Source of the DNA: a virus
Strand: one strand, 5' to 3'
Virus record (IMG/VR): IMGVR_UViG_3300042934_001343
Coordinates: 1-31,840 of that record
Length of the DNA: 31,840 nucleotides
The position numbers were made by a program, and so were the translations under genes. Below the pieces are notes generated by a model that worked only from the letters and a program-made list of their open reading frames with translations, did not search any database and was not told where the DNA came from. Below, piece after piece: positions 1-6,205 of the stretch (its first letter is position 1; each line of letters starts with the position of its first letter).

Positions 1-648
1 GAAGTAACCTTAAGTCATAATGGTGTGCTTTTTTTGGACGAACTTCCCGAGTTTCCCCGGGCAGTACTGGAGGTACTGCGCCAGCCACTGGAAGATGGTG
101 AGGTGCATATAGCACGAGTAAATGCAGCCTTGTCCTATCCTGCTGAATTTATGCTCATTGCTGCAATGAATCCCTGTCCGTGTGGCTATGCAACGGATTC
201 AGAAAAACAGTGCACTTGCAGTCTGAGTGAGATACGGCGGTATATCAAAAAAATATCCGGTCCGTTATTGGACCGGATTGATTTACATGTGCATGTTCCA
301 AGACCGAACTACACAGAACTAACTGCAAGCATTCCTGCCGAAAGTTCGAAAGGAATTGCTGAACGTGTGTCGGCTGCGCGCAGAATTCAATTACAGCGCT
401 TGGAGAAGTATGCTATTGCCTGTAACGCTCAAATGGGTCATAAGCACTTGAAAGCAACGTGCCACCTTACCGAGGAAGCCCAACTGATCCTAAAACAAGC
501 TTTTATAAAAATGAATTTAAGTGCCCGTAGTTATGACCGTATGATAAAAGTAGCCCGTACAATAGCAGATCTAAGTCATGCAGAGCAAATTGAAGCGGTT
601 CACATTGCAGAAGCAATTGGCTTTCGCAGTCATTTACAGCCAGTATAA
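1..648 (+). CDS. comM: ComM/YifB-family Mg-chelatase-like AAA+ ATPase (5' truncated by window)
   Basis: The frame is open from base 1, so only the C-terminal part (about 215 residues) of a protein usually near 500 residues is present. Visible are a Walker B-like LFLDELPEF, the family signature AAMNPCPCGY followed by a Cys-rich loop, SGPLLDRIDLHV (sensor/arginine-finger region) and a C-terminal helical domain with LSARSYDRMIKVARTIADL. This combination is characteristic of the YifB/ComM group. ComM is a hexameric helicase that promotes branch migration during natural transformation; in most Firmicutes the role is less well established. It is a normal chromosomal gene and marks the host side of the window. 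Family assignment is confident, the exact function less so. Confidence 0.93.
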   Translation, partial: EVTLSHNGVLFLDELPEFPRAVLEVLRQPLEDGEVHIARVNAALSYPAEFMLIAAMNPCPCGYATDSEKQCTCSLSEIRRYIKKISGPLLDRIDLHVHVPRPNYTELTASIPAESSKGIAERVSAARRIQLQRLEKYAIACNAQMGHKHLKATCHLTEEAQLILKQAFIKMNLSARSYDRMIKVARTIADLSHAEQIEAVHIAEAIGFRSHLQPV

Positions 649-686
649 TCTGTTTGTAGTAGAGGTTGATTCTTTGGAGGTTATTC

Positions 687-881
687 ATGATTAGTCTTGT
701 TGAGAATTGCGGTATAAAGCGAAAGGTAGCAATAGGGTTTCGCTTAAAATGTGAAAAATGCGGAGCGGAAGAAGTGGAGATAATCAACCACCGTGCCTGT
801 GAAATGGCAGAGGCCTGTGGTAATAATACTGTTGAATTACATTGCCTTGCCTGCGATAGTACAGCAATATTAGTTGAATAA
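687..881 (+). CDS. Small Cys-rich, zinc-ribbon-like protein (chromosomal copy)
   Basis: A 64-residue protein. I chose the ATG at 687 because GGAGG lies 6 nt upstream; an upstream in-frame TTG has no ribosome site. It has seven cysteines (positions 8, 22, 25, 38, 44, 53, 56), including a CEKC and a CLAC pair 27 residues apart, which suggests a four-Cys zinc ribbon. A diverged paralogue lies inside the phage head operon at 14120, identical at 49 of 64 residues with all seven cysteines kept. It follows comM by 38 nt, so it may be cotranscribed, and it ends in a strong terminator at 895. I do not recognise a characterised family. Metal or nucleic-acid binding is inferred from the Cys pattern only. 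Confidence 0.8.
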   Translation: MISLVENCGIKRKVAIGFRLKCEKCGAEEVEIINHRACEMAEACGNNTVELHCLACDSTAILVE

Positions 882-894
882 GATTATTTTTTTT

Positions 895-922
895 AGCGAT
901 TGCCAAATGGCAATCGCTTTTT
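895..922 (+). terminator. Rho-independent terminator after the chromosomal Cys-rich gene
   Basis: AGCGATTGCCA at 895-905 pairs perfectly with TGGCAATCGCT at 908-918, followed by a T run. The T run lies only on the plus-strand exit side, so it serves comM and the small gene rather than the convergent minus-strand gene. A close relative of this hairpin follows the paralogous gene at 14328. Confidence 0.85.
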
Positions 923-938
923 CTATGGATGTTAGGGG

Positions 939-1496
939 CTATAATTGTACGGGAAGTTCAGGTGATATTTGCAGAGTCTTTATTACTAAATCAAATACTT
1001 TGCGGTCTTCGGAATACTCTCTATAATGTCCTTGCATCGTAATTACATAGTCGTAGGTATCGGTTGTAATAAAGTGCATAAGAGTGTAGATATCTATCGT
1101 CGAATGATCTGTAAAACGGCTTAAGGACATTTTTGCTTTATAGCCATTAAGCATTACCTCGCCTTGTTCTTCCGTTGTTGATTTAAACTTACTATTTTTA
1201 ATCACCTTCTGTGGTGGCGTAGTCTGTTGCGGCTCCTCATGTGGTGCAACAATGAAGCCTATAACCGGGAAATGAGTAGGAGAATAAGCAGAGAACTGGA
1301 GCATACCTGGCTTCGAGAATGGGGAGGGTGAAATACGCCACGATAACGGAAGTTCAACCCGAAGGTTAAAAGCTTGGCTATTGTATATTTGACTAGTTGA
1401 AGTCCTGGTTAGTATATCCTGATTAGCTGCAGTAGAGCTGAATGGCAAGCAGAACAGTAATGCGAATATAAAAATAGCTTTTAAGAGGGATTTCAC
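939..1496 (-). CDS. Exported protein of unknown function, PsbP/DUF1795-like fold
   Basis: A 185-residue protein starting at GTG 1496, with AAAGGAG about 10 nt upstream. The N-terminus is a clear Sec signal: KSLLK, a hydrophobic core IFIFALLFCLPFSS, and a likely cut after STAA. The mature part has the pattern seen in PsbP/LpqN-like single-domain exported proteins: RVELPLSWRISPS near the N-terminus, a central A-rich YKAKMS strand, then a YDYVITMQGH strand and a final helix KVFDLVIKTLQI. That resemblance is by eye. It is a monocistronic gene with an extended -10 promoter just upstream, convergent with the small Cys-rich gene. It probably belongs to the host chromosome. Its function cannot be named. 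Confidence 0.75.
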   Translation of the reverse strand: MKSLLKAIFIFALLFCLPFSSTAANQDILTRTSTSQIYNSQAFNLRVELPLSWRISPSPFSKPGMLQFSAYSPTHFPVIGFIVAPHEEPQQTTPPQKVIKNSKFKSTTEEQGEVMLNGYKAKMSLSRFTDHSTIDIYTLMHFITTDTYDYVITMQGHYREYSEDRKVFDLVIKTLQISPELPVQL

Positions 1497-1546
1497 GGGG
1501 CGTTATCTCCTTTACAGTTGGATCTCTGAAAAAGTAGAGCGCGGTA

Positions 1547-1555
1547 ATTATAGCA
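1547..1555 (-). promoter_or_regulatory. Extended -10 promoter of the exported-protein gene
   Basis: On the minus strand the sequence reads TGCTATAAT, a consensus TGn plus TATAAT extended -10 element. No good -35 is visible, which is usual for extended -10 promoters. It leaves a leader of about 45 nt before the GTG at 1496. Confidence 0.55.
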
Positions 1556-1576
1556 ATTTAATTATACAGTTCTTTT

Positions 1577-1783
1577 CTAATTATTACCATATTTGTATAA
1601 AAGCGGTTTAAAAAGAAAACACCGCCCTTTGAGGCGGTATAATATCACTTTTTCTTTGGGAGCTGTGGGTTTATCGATCGAATTTACTTCTTCGGCGCTT
1701 TCCTTGTTGGAGACATATTTAGGATCACCCAGGGTAACACGGGGAGAATTGCCGGTTTTCTTGCTTTGATATAAATCGCTCAT
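1577..1783 (-). CDS. Small hypothetical protein, 3' end uncertain
   Basis: I chose ATG 1783 because AGAGGTG sits 4-5 nt upstream; the longer frame starting further upstream has no ribosome site. The 68-codon product begins MSDLYQSKKTGNSPRVTLGD and is polar and probably disordered. The last third of the frame runs straight through a textbook intrinsic terminator (1612-1638), so those residues are unlikely to be real protein. A one-base shift in the A-rich stretch just before the hairpin would end the protein at TGA after about 45 residues. The 3' end may therefore be a frameshift or sequence error. No family is recognised. Confidence 0.45.
   Translation of the reverse strand: MSDLYQSKKTGNSPRVTLGDPKYVSNKESAEEVNSIDKPTAPKEKVILYRLKGRCFLFKPLLYKYGNN
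1612..1638 (-). terminator. Rho-independent terminator inside the 3' end of the small minus-strand frame
   Basis: Read on the minus strand, ACCGCC and GGCGGT form a stem around a TCAAAG loop, followed by a run of Ts. It must end transcription of the small gene starting at 1783. Confidence 0.75.
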
Positions 1784-1877
1784 AAAGCACCTCTTTTGAG
1801 TACTGATCGATGTTAGCTTTTCCATGGATAAGGTAAGACATACTCACTGTAATTAATTGAATTTGGAGGAAGATGAT

Positions 1878-2273
1878 ATGAAAGCCATAACCATATTACA
1901 GCCGTGGGCAAGCCTTATTGCCTGTGGTGCCAAAAGAATAGAGACAAGAAGCTGGTCAATGAGTCACCGGGTACCACTGGCGATTCACGCTGGGCGGACC
2001 GTGCCCAGTATGGAGTTTTTTACTCCGAGAGTGGAGAAGGCGTTATGGAATGAAGATACGCCGTTTGGCAAGGTAATAGCTATAGCTGAGCTGGTTGATT
2101 GTGTCGAAATGACCAATGAGAGAATCGCAGCATGGAGAGAGATGTACGGGGACGATGAGATTGCATTTGGCCACTTTGAGCCCGGCCGCTATGCCTGGAT
2201 ACACGCTAATGTGCGGCGGATTGAGCTGGTACCAGCAAAGGGCCGGCAGCGGATTTGGGAGTGGGAACAATAA
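1878..2273 (+). CDS. ASCH-domain protein
   Basis: A 131-residue protein. The ATG at 1878 is preceded by GGAGGA 8 nt upstream, which decides it over an upstream in-frame TTG. The N-terminus ITILQPWASLIACGAKRIET is the typical opening of phage and host ASCH proteins, followed by the basic patch RSW..HR and a conserved GRYAW near the end. ASCH is a PUA-like beta-barrel expected to bind RNA or modified nucleotides; some members act as nucleotide or RNA hydrolases. Such genes are common in the early or middle region of Firmicute prophages beside a late regulator, as here. It is the first gene with clear phage flavour, so the left prophage edge lies at or before it. The substrate is unknown. Confidence 0.82.
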   Translation: MKAITILQPWASLIACGAKRIETRSWSMSHRVPLAIHAGRTVPSMEFFTPRVEKALWNEDTPFGKVIAIAELVDCVEMTNERIAAWREMYGDDEIAFGHFEPGRYAWIHANVRRIELVPAKGRQRIWEWEQ

Positions 2274-2275
2274 AA

Positions 2276-2361
2276 AGCCAGAACTCTGCAGATGCAGTCG
2301 CTCTGGCCTAGGGAGTTGCGCACTCCAGTAATAGTATAGCCAATATTTGCTATGTCTATAC
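2276..2361. other. Three consecutive inverted repeats after the ASCH gene
   Basis: Directly after the stop codon there are three potential stem-loops in a row. First, GCCAGA (2277-2282) pairs with TCTGGC (2302-2307), enclosing a second stem CTGC/GCAG (2286-2297). Next, GGAGT (2312-2316) pairs with ACTCC (2322-2326). Last, GTATAG (2334-2339) pairs with CTATAC (2356-2361). None is followed by a clear T run, so these are not ordinary terminators. They could be a structured RNA, protein-binding sites or a recombination remnant. Confidence 0.4.
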
Positions 2362-2466
2362 AGCAATCAAGGTGATCTCGTTGTCTTCGTTATCCACGTT
2401 ACATATAGAGAAATAGAAAAAGGGCGGCGTAGACTGCCCTATAGCCCATTTGTCGGGAGGGATAGC

Positions 2467-2929
2467 ATGAACTACATCAGAGAAGCTGAAAATTATTTAC
2501 GATACTACCGTGATTTGCAACAAAGCATTAGACATGCTAACAGAATGATTGCCAAGCTGACTTGGCAAGGTGCACCCAGAGATGCCGGCGCCGTGAATAT
2601 GGATGTGACTGGCGTTAGAGCGTCCAAGCCGGTGAATACGCTTAACCAAATATATCAGCTGTAGAAGTGGCAGGAGATGCGGGAGCGGACGCAGGTTGAA
2701 ATAGATAAGGTAGAAGAGTCGCTAAGCGTGATCTGCGTGGACCCGGGCTGCGAGTGGTACCGGGGTCGATAAGCTGGAAAAGGAAGCGATTGCGGAGGCA
2801 ATAGGGTATAGCCAGACATCGAAGAAATCAGTATATGAGATAAAGAATAGGGCGATAAAGAAGTTTGCGGTGTCTTTGTTTGGCGTAGCTACATTAGAGG
2901 GATGTGAATATACGAGTTTGGCTATTTAA
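2467..2929 (+). pseudogene. Broken phage late-gene regulator (ArpU/DUF1492-like, sigma region 4-like)
   Basis: The frame starts at ATG 2467 after GGGAGGG. The first 65 codons (MNYIREAENYLRYYRDLQQS and on) match the N-terminus common in Firmicute phage late regulators. A TAG at 2662 interrupts the frame, which then stays readable: KWQEMRERTQVEIDKVEES up to GCEWYR. At the G run 2762-2765 one extra base shifts the frame. Removing it joins GCEWYR to VDKLEKEAIAEAIGYS and a C-terminal helix-turn-helix-like end, IKNRAIKKFAVSLFG, stopping at 2929. Proteins of this type are thought to activate the late promoter upstream of terminase genes. Two independent lesions argue for real decay rather than a single sequencing error. 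The 65-residue fragment might still be translated. Confidence 0.8.
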
Positions 2930-2930
2930 G

Positions 2931-2962
2931 AAAGAGCATGTATTGTTATATGCTCCTTTTTA
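2931..2962 (+). terminator. Rho-independent terminator after the broken regulator
   Basis: GAGCAT (2934-2939) pairs with ATGCTC (2950-2955) and is followed by CTTTTTA. It insulates the upstream unit from the promoter at 2972. The stem is short, so strength is uncertain. Confidence 0.55.
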
Positions 2963-2971
2963 TTTGTTATA

Positions 2972-2980
2972 TGCTATAAT
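2972..2980 (+). promoter_or_regulatory. Extended -10 promoter of the two-gene accessory unit
   Basis: TGCTATAAT is a perfect extended -10 element, placed just after a terminator and about 65 nt before the ATG at 3047. The block TTGTTATATGCT occurs twice here (2944-2955 and 2964-2975), the second copy overlapping the -10, which could be an operator repeat. Confidence 0.6.
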
Positions 2981-3046
2981 TTTACATGAAGTGATTTTTG
3001 AAATCGATTTATAAAACACTACAAATATAGTATTTGGAGAGGTTTA

Positions 3047-3787
3047 ATGAAAAAAATTACTTTTGAGAGTGTTTTATCCGTACGTAAGAATACAGCTGAT
3101 TCAATTTCAACTATTATCATAATGTTATCGATATCAATAGTAGTCATTACTTTTAGGTATGTAGAGTTATTCCACTTCAACAGGTTGAAGATCAAGTGAA
3201 ACTTCCAACAGTATAAGTTCTATTCTGAAAGTGATCTGTTTGATGTAATAGAGCTTTTATATGATTTAGTTTCGTACCCAGTTTACTCAACGCTAATGGG
3301 TAGCAAAATTTTCCAAAGGTATGATAAGAAAGTAGGTCAAAATCAGTTCAGGAATGATATAAATGGCTATCTTAAAAATTATAAAGATGGCTTTGAATTA
3401 GAAGTTAATGGCGAAATCGCTGCGGTATGTGATACGGTGATGGAGGAATTAATTAATTCTAAAGTTCCTGAATATAACACTGATAACGTTGAAGCAAAAA
3501 TTGATAGGGCTATAAAGAAATATAAAAGTAGGCATTCTAGCGATGCAGATAAAAAAGATGCGGTTAGGGATTTAGTCGATGTTTTGGAATTCATTCGTCC
3601 GGAACTAAAGGGCGTCTTATTCAAACAGGAAGAAAATGAATTATTCATTATAGCTAACAAATTTGCAATTAGACATCACAATGAATCACAGAAAACTGAT
3701 TATGGTTCGGAATTTATTGATTGGATATTTTTTGCGTATTTGTCTACTATACATCTCAGCATTAAGCAGCTTAAAAAATACAAATAA
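3047..3787 (+). pseudogene. Membrane-anchored accessory protein interrupted by one TGA codon
   Basis: From ATG 3047 (GGAGAGG upstream) to the stop at 3787 the frame is open except for TGA at 3197. The first 50 codons encode a membrane segment (STIIIMLSISIVVIT). After the TGA, 32 clean codons lead into the part starting MGSKIFQRYDKK at 3296, which has no ribosome site of its own. The whole would be about 246 residues: N-terminal anchor, then a soluble, charged, helical domain. A single base change from TGG (Trp) would explain the stop. It is the first gene of a unit bounded by a promoter at 2972 and a terminator at 4566, with a partner gene 29 nt downstream. I do not recognise the family. An abortive-infection-type membrane protein is a guess from context. 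Confidence 0.6.
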
Positions 3788-3816
3788 AATAATTAATAAT
3801 ATTATTGAGGTAATTT

Positions 3817-4518
3817 ATGTACGAAATAACCGAAGATATTAAAAAGAAAGTCCAAGAGTTTCGTTACGATACATTAGATGTTGTGGCTGAAGGGGCTGTC
3901 TCAATAATCGCATCTTTTGTAACTGATACTGTTATTGGGCAGGTTGCTCCCGGTATATGTTCGGCAGTAGTGAGTTATAAGCAGAAAAGATTTGAAAAGA
4001 ATATATTGAAGGTACTGAGTGAGCTGCAATCAAGACAGACATATATGGATAATATTATTACTACACTTCCGCAAAATTTTAATCAGACTTTAAAAGACCA
4101 TATGTTCCCTATGATTTTTGATTATTCGTCTGAAGTGAAACAAGAAGATAAAATTAAATTTATAGTTAATGGATTTGAAACAGTAATTGAAACTAGAATG
4201 GTGACTAACCAAGAAAAAATACTTGTTTATTATGACACCCTTAGTGATCTAAGTATGATAGATCTTAAATTACTGGAAAGAATAAAGATAGAACAGGTAA
4301 GCACTGATATTCTTTATCCTAAACCAGTAAAGATAGAAACCGAAGAACTTGCTATTGAAAGACAATCCTTAAATAAGTTACAAAGATTAGGAATTGTTAG
4401 TTTACCTAATCTTGCTTATGATTATGATCAGAATAATGAGATGTATTATTTAAGAGATATTGAATTTACTCAGTTTGGAATAAGGTTTTTTAACTTTTTT
4501 AAAATTAACAATAATTGA
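3817..4518 (+). CDS. Accessory protein, possible Abi-alpha/DUF4393-like organisation
   Basis: A 233-residue protein starting at ATG 3817 behind TGAGG. Residues about 20-52 form a hydrophobic, Gly/Ala-rich stretch (AEGAVSIIASFVTDTVIGQV and on) that may insert in or lie on the membrane. The middle is helical. The C-terminal third (LSMIDLKLLERI, then LNKLQRLGIVSL, then EFTQFGIRFFNFF) has the helix-helix-wing layout of a small winged-helix domain. That order resembles Abi-alpha/DUF4393 proteins, which are linked to phage exclusion, but this is visual similarity only. It is the second gene of a two-gene unit with its own promoter and terminator, is AT-rich relative to the structural genes, and is probably cargo. 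Confidence 0.6.
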   Translation: MYEITEDIKKKVQEFRYDTLDVVAEGAVSIIASFVTDTVIGQVAPGICSAVVSYKQKRFEKNILKVLSELQSRQTYMDNIITTLPQNFNQTLKDHMFPMIFDYSSEVKQEDKIKFIVNGFETVIETRMVTNQEKILVYYDTLSDLSMIDLKLLERIKIEQVSTDILYPKPVKIETEELAIERQSLNKLQRLGIVSLPNLAYDYDQNNEMYYLRDIEFTQFGIRFFNFFKINNN

Positions 4519-4565
4519 TGATAATGAGGAAAGAAGAACTGATTATAAATCCTTGATGAAATAGC

Positions 4566-4594
4566 GAAAGACCGCCAGAGGGGCGGTCTTTTAT
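4566..4594 (+). terminator. Rho-independent terminator of the two-gene accessory unit
   Basis: AAAGACCGCC (4567-4576) pairs with GGCGGTCTTTT (from 4582) around an AGAGG loop, followed by Ts. It is a strong, GC-rich stem. Confidence 0.85.
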
Positions 4595-4632
4595 TTTGCA
4601 GGGAATTGTTTCCTTTTGTCGAACGGAAAAAC

Positions 4633-4641
4633 TGTTATAAT
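4633..4641 (+). promoter_or_regulatory. Extended -10 promoter of the membrane-anchored protein gene
   Basis: TGTTATAAT fits the extended -10 consensus and lies about 40 nt after the preceding terminator. Transcription would begin near 4648, which excludes the in-frame TTG at 4616 and supports ATG 4670 as the start of the gene. Confidence 0.6.
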
Positions 4642-4669
4642 CCCTATTTTAATATGTGCGAGGGAACAA

Positions 4670-5161
4670 ATGCAGTCTCAAAACAACTCGTCAACAGGAT
4701 GTTTTAGGTCGATATTGAAGATTTCAATATGGGGTGTAATTATACTTATGGTCATTTGTGGGCTGGCATCGTCGCCTCAGGAGCACCCAAATGAGAAACC
4801 TACGAAAAATTTAAAAAGTGAATGGAGCAGAATCGAACTATTTCCTGGTGCCAAGGAAATATCAATGATCAACCCTTATTTTCGTTCTCATACTAAATTA
4901 ATTAGTATGTACGCGAAGTATGCAACGGATAAAAATTCTAGTGAAGTACGCACTTTTTATTTAGAACAGGCACAAAAAAATGGATGGATTATTGTCCAAG
5001 AAGAGTTAATAAAAGCAACGGAGAAAGAACCAAATGAGAAATTTCATATTAGTTTTAAGAAAGATGAAGGGGTATTCTTTGTAAACTACTCAGTGTTTAA
5101 AGATCTTGATGGATCAAATTTATATGTAAAAATGAACCAGTCAGTACCACCGTCTAGGTGA
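4670..5161 (+). CDS. Membrane-anchored protein of unknown function
   Basis: A 163-residue protein from ATG 4670, with GAGGGA just upstream and a promoter whose start site lies before it. After a short polar N-terminus, residues about 12-33 form one membrane segment (ILKISIWGVIILMVICGLAS), followed by a Pro/Lys-rich linker and a soluble domain. In that domain, LFPGAK at the start and EVRTFYLEQAQKNGW form a pattern often seen in small exported proteins in which a helix follows the YAT-type strand. It stands alone between a terminator and a 214-nt gap, so it is an independent cargo gene. No specific family is recognised. It is expected to be anchored in the membrane with the C-terminal domain outside. 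Confidence 0.65.
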   Translation: MQSQNNSSTGCFRSILKISIWGVIILMVICGLASSPQEHPNEKPTKNLKSEWSRIELFPGAKEISMINPYFRSHTKLISMYAKYATDKNSSEVRTFYLEQAQKNGWIIVQEELIKATEKEPNEKFHISFKKDEGVFFVNYSVFKDLDGSNLYVKMNQSVPPSR

Positions 5162-5375
5162 TCACAATAAGAATTACTAGCTGGAGTGGCAGCTTTGCTC
5201 ACCCAAAGGAACGCACGGTTATACGGAAACAAAATGACTACATTTTTTTGACTTTAGCTGTGTTAAGATGATAGCGTGAAAAGTAGAAGCTGCACTGCTG
5301 TGACAGACGATTTTATATGCAGGACATTATTGCTTTTTAACGAAGCATAAAGGGGATATCGAATGGAGGATACTG

Positions 5376-5954
5376 ATGAAAAATCCATTTTATGCTATAC
5401 TTGCATTTGTTTCATTAACTATTGCTGGATTTGTTTATGCATTGGACCATATTCAAAGTAACGATTCGTTGGTTGGTGCTGCTTTAGGAGTAGTAGGAGC
5501 GCTGCTTGGTGCGGCTGTTGGAGGTGGTTTTAGCGGTTGGTATAGCTATCAAGCAGGTATTCAAGTTGCAAAAGAAAACTATGAAATGCTCGATAAACAA
5601 CAAAAGAATATTTCGCGTGCTCAGTTGTTTAATCAAATTGAGTTTAGCGCAATTAAAATACATAAATGGTATGACACGGCAAAAGTAGAAGGCGGTAATA
5701 ATAAATTTTTTAGCTACGGGCAATTAGTTTATGATCAAGAATGGCATAAACATCTTGCAGTTCTTAATGATGATATATCAATAGATCATCAGGATTCAAT
5801 AATACTTTGGTTTAATGCATTAAATGACCTCAGCTTAATGAGAAATGGATATCTGATTAAAGGTGGAGATGTTGTACAATTTTTAGACGAAAATAGGGAG
5901 CTTAAAGAAAATGTCTTAAATACCCTTAAGTATTTAAGGGATTTAAAGTATTAA
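5376..5954 (+). CDS. Two-helix membrane protein with cytoplasmic helical domain, accessory
   Basis: A 192-residue protein starting at ATG 5376 with GGAGG 6 nt upstream. Two membrane segments lie at residues about 6-23 and 33-55, the second very Gly/Ala-rich (GAALGVVGALLGAAVGGGFS). They are followed by a basic, helical domain (AKENYEMLDKQQKN and on) expected in the cytoplasm. Membrane-plus-helical layouts like this occur among abortive-infection effectors, but no diagnostic motif is visible and no family is recognised. It is a monocistronic gene closed by a terminator at 5953 and AT-rich like its neighbours. A TTGACT at 5248 may be part of its promoter, though no convincing -10 is seen. Confidence 0.65.
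   Translation: MKNPFYAILAFVSLTIAGFVYALDHIQSNDSLVGAALGVVGALLGAAVGGGFSGWYSYQAGIQVAKENYEMLDKQQKNISRAQLFNQIEFSAIKIHKWYDTAKVEGGNNKFFSYGQLVYDQEWHKHLAVLNDDISIDHQDSIILWFNALNDLSLMRNGYLIKGGDVVQFLDENRELKENVLNTLKYLRDLKY
5923..5940. repeat. Perfect inverted repeat at the 3' end of the two-helix membrane protein gene
   Basis: CCCTTAA, a GTAT loop and TTAAGGG lie in the last codons of the gene, 13 nt before the terminator. It may form a tandem hairpin stabilising the mRNA end. Confidence 0.5.
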
Positions 5955-5977
5955 AAAGGGCCGAAAGGCTCTTTTTT
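5953..5977 (+). terminator. Rho-independent terminator with GAAA tetraloop
   Basis: GGGCC and GGCTC pair around a GAAA loop (one G-U pair) and run into CTTTTTT. It ends the preceding accessory gene. The next gene starts 28 nt later, leaving no obvious room for a promoter. Confidence 0.8.
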
Positions 5978-6004
5978 CATGCCTAAATCCAGGAGGTGAA
6001 CCAC

Positions 6005-6196
6005 ATGCCAGTAATTATATGCAGTCGGTCAGACTGCCTAAACCAAAGCGCCAAGGGATGCACAGCCAATTTAGTAAATTGGCGTAAAGGTAAATGCGAT
6101 GGCTATATCACAAGTGCTGGCGGCATGAAGTTGCAAGTGCCTCCAATGGAGAGAAAAAACGGTAGTCTGCAGAACCTGCGGACAAGAACAAGATGA
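6005..6196 (+). CDS. Small Cys-rich protein upstream of the methyltransferase
   Basis: A 63-residue protein. ATG 6005 is preceded by AGGAGGTGA at the ideal distance, which decides it over an upstream in-frame start. Four cysteines (C6, C11, C19, C31) in IICSRSDCLNQSAKGC...GKCDGY resemble small metal-binding proteins found in many Firmicute prophages; a loose DUF1540-like pattern is possible. The C-terminus is basic. It lies 9 nt before the ParB-methyltransferase gene and is probably translated with it. Function unknown. Confidence 0.65.
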   Translation: MPVIICSRSDCLNQSAKGCTANLVNWRKGKCDGYITSAGGMKLQVPPMERKNGSLQNLRTRTR

Positions 6197-6205
6197 GGTG
6201 AGTTA

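Noticed and set aside
503-787. Minus-strand frame across the end of comM and the small Cys-rich gene
   Set aside because: It overlaps two supported plus-strand genes and has no signals of its own.
2043-2366. Minus-strand frame overlapping the ASCH gene
   Set aside because: No ribosome site, composition not protein-like, and it opposes a well-supported gene.
3001-3010. AAATCGATTT palindrome upstream of the accessory unit
   Set aside because: A single 10-bp AT-rich palindrome is expected by chance in this AT-rich stretch; possible operator but unsupported.
3197-3199. TGA as selenocysteine or programmed readthrough
   Set aside because: No convincing stem-loop directly downstream and no Cys-like redox context; nonsense mutation is simpler.
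5248-5276. TTGACT as a -35 box for the gene at 5376
   Set aside because: At 16-18 bp spacing no acceptable -10 hexamer is present, so not listed as a promoter.
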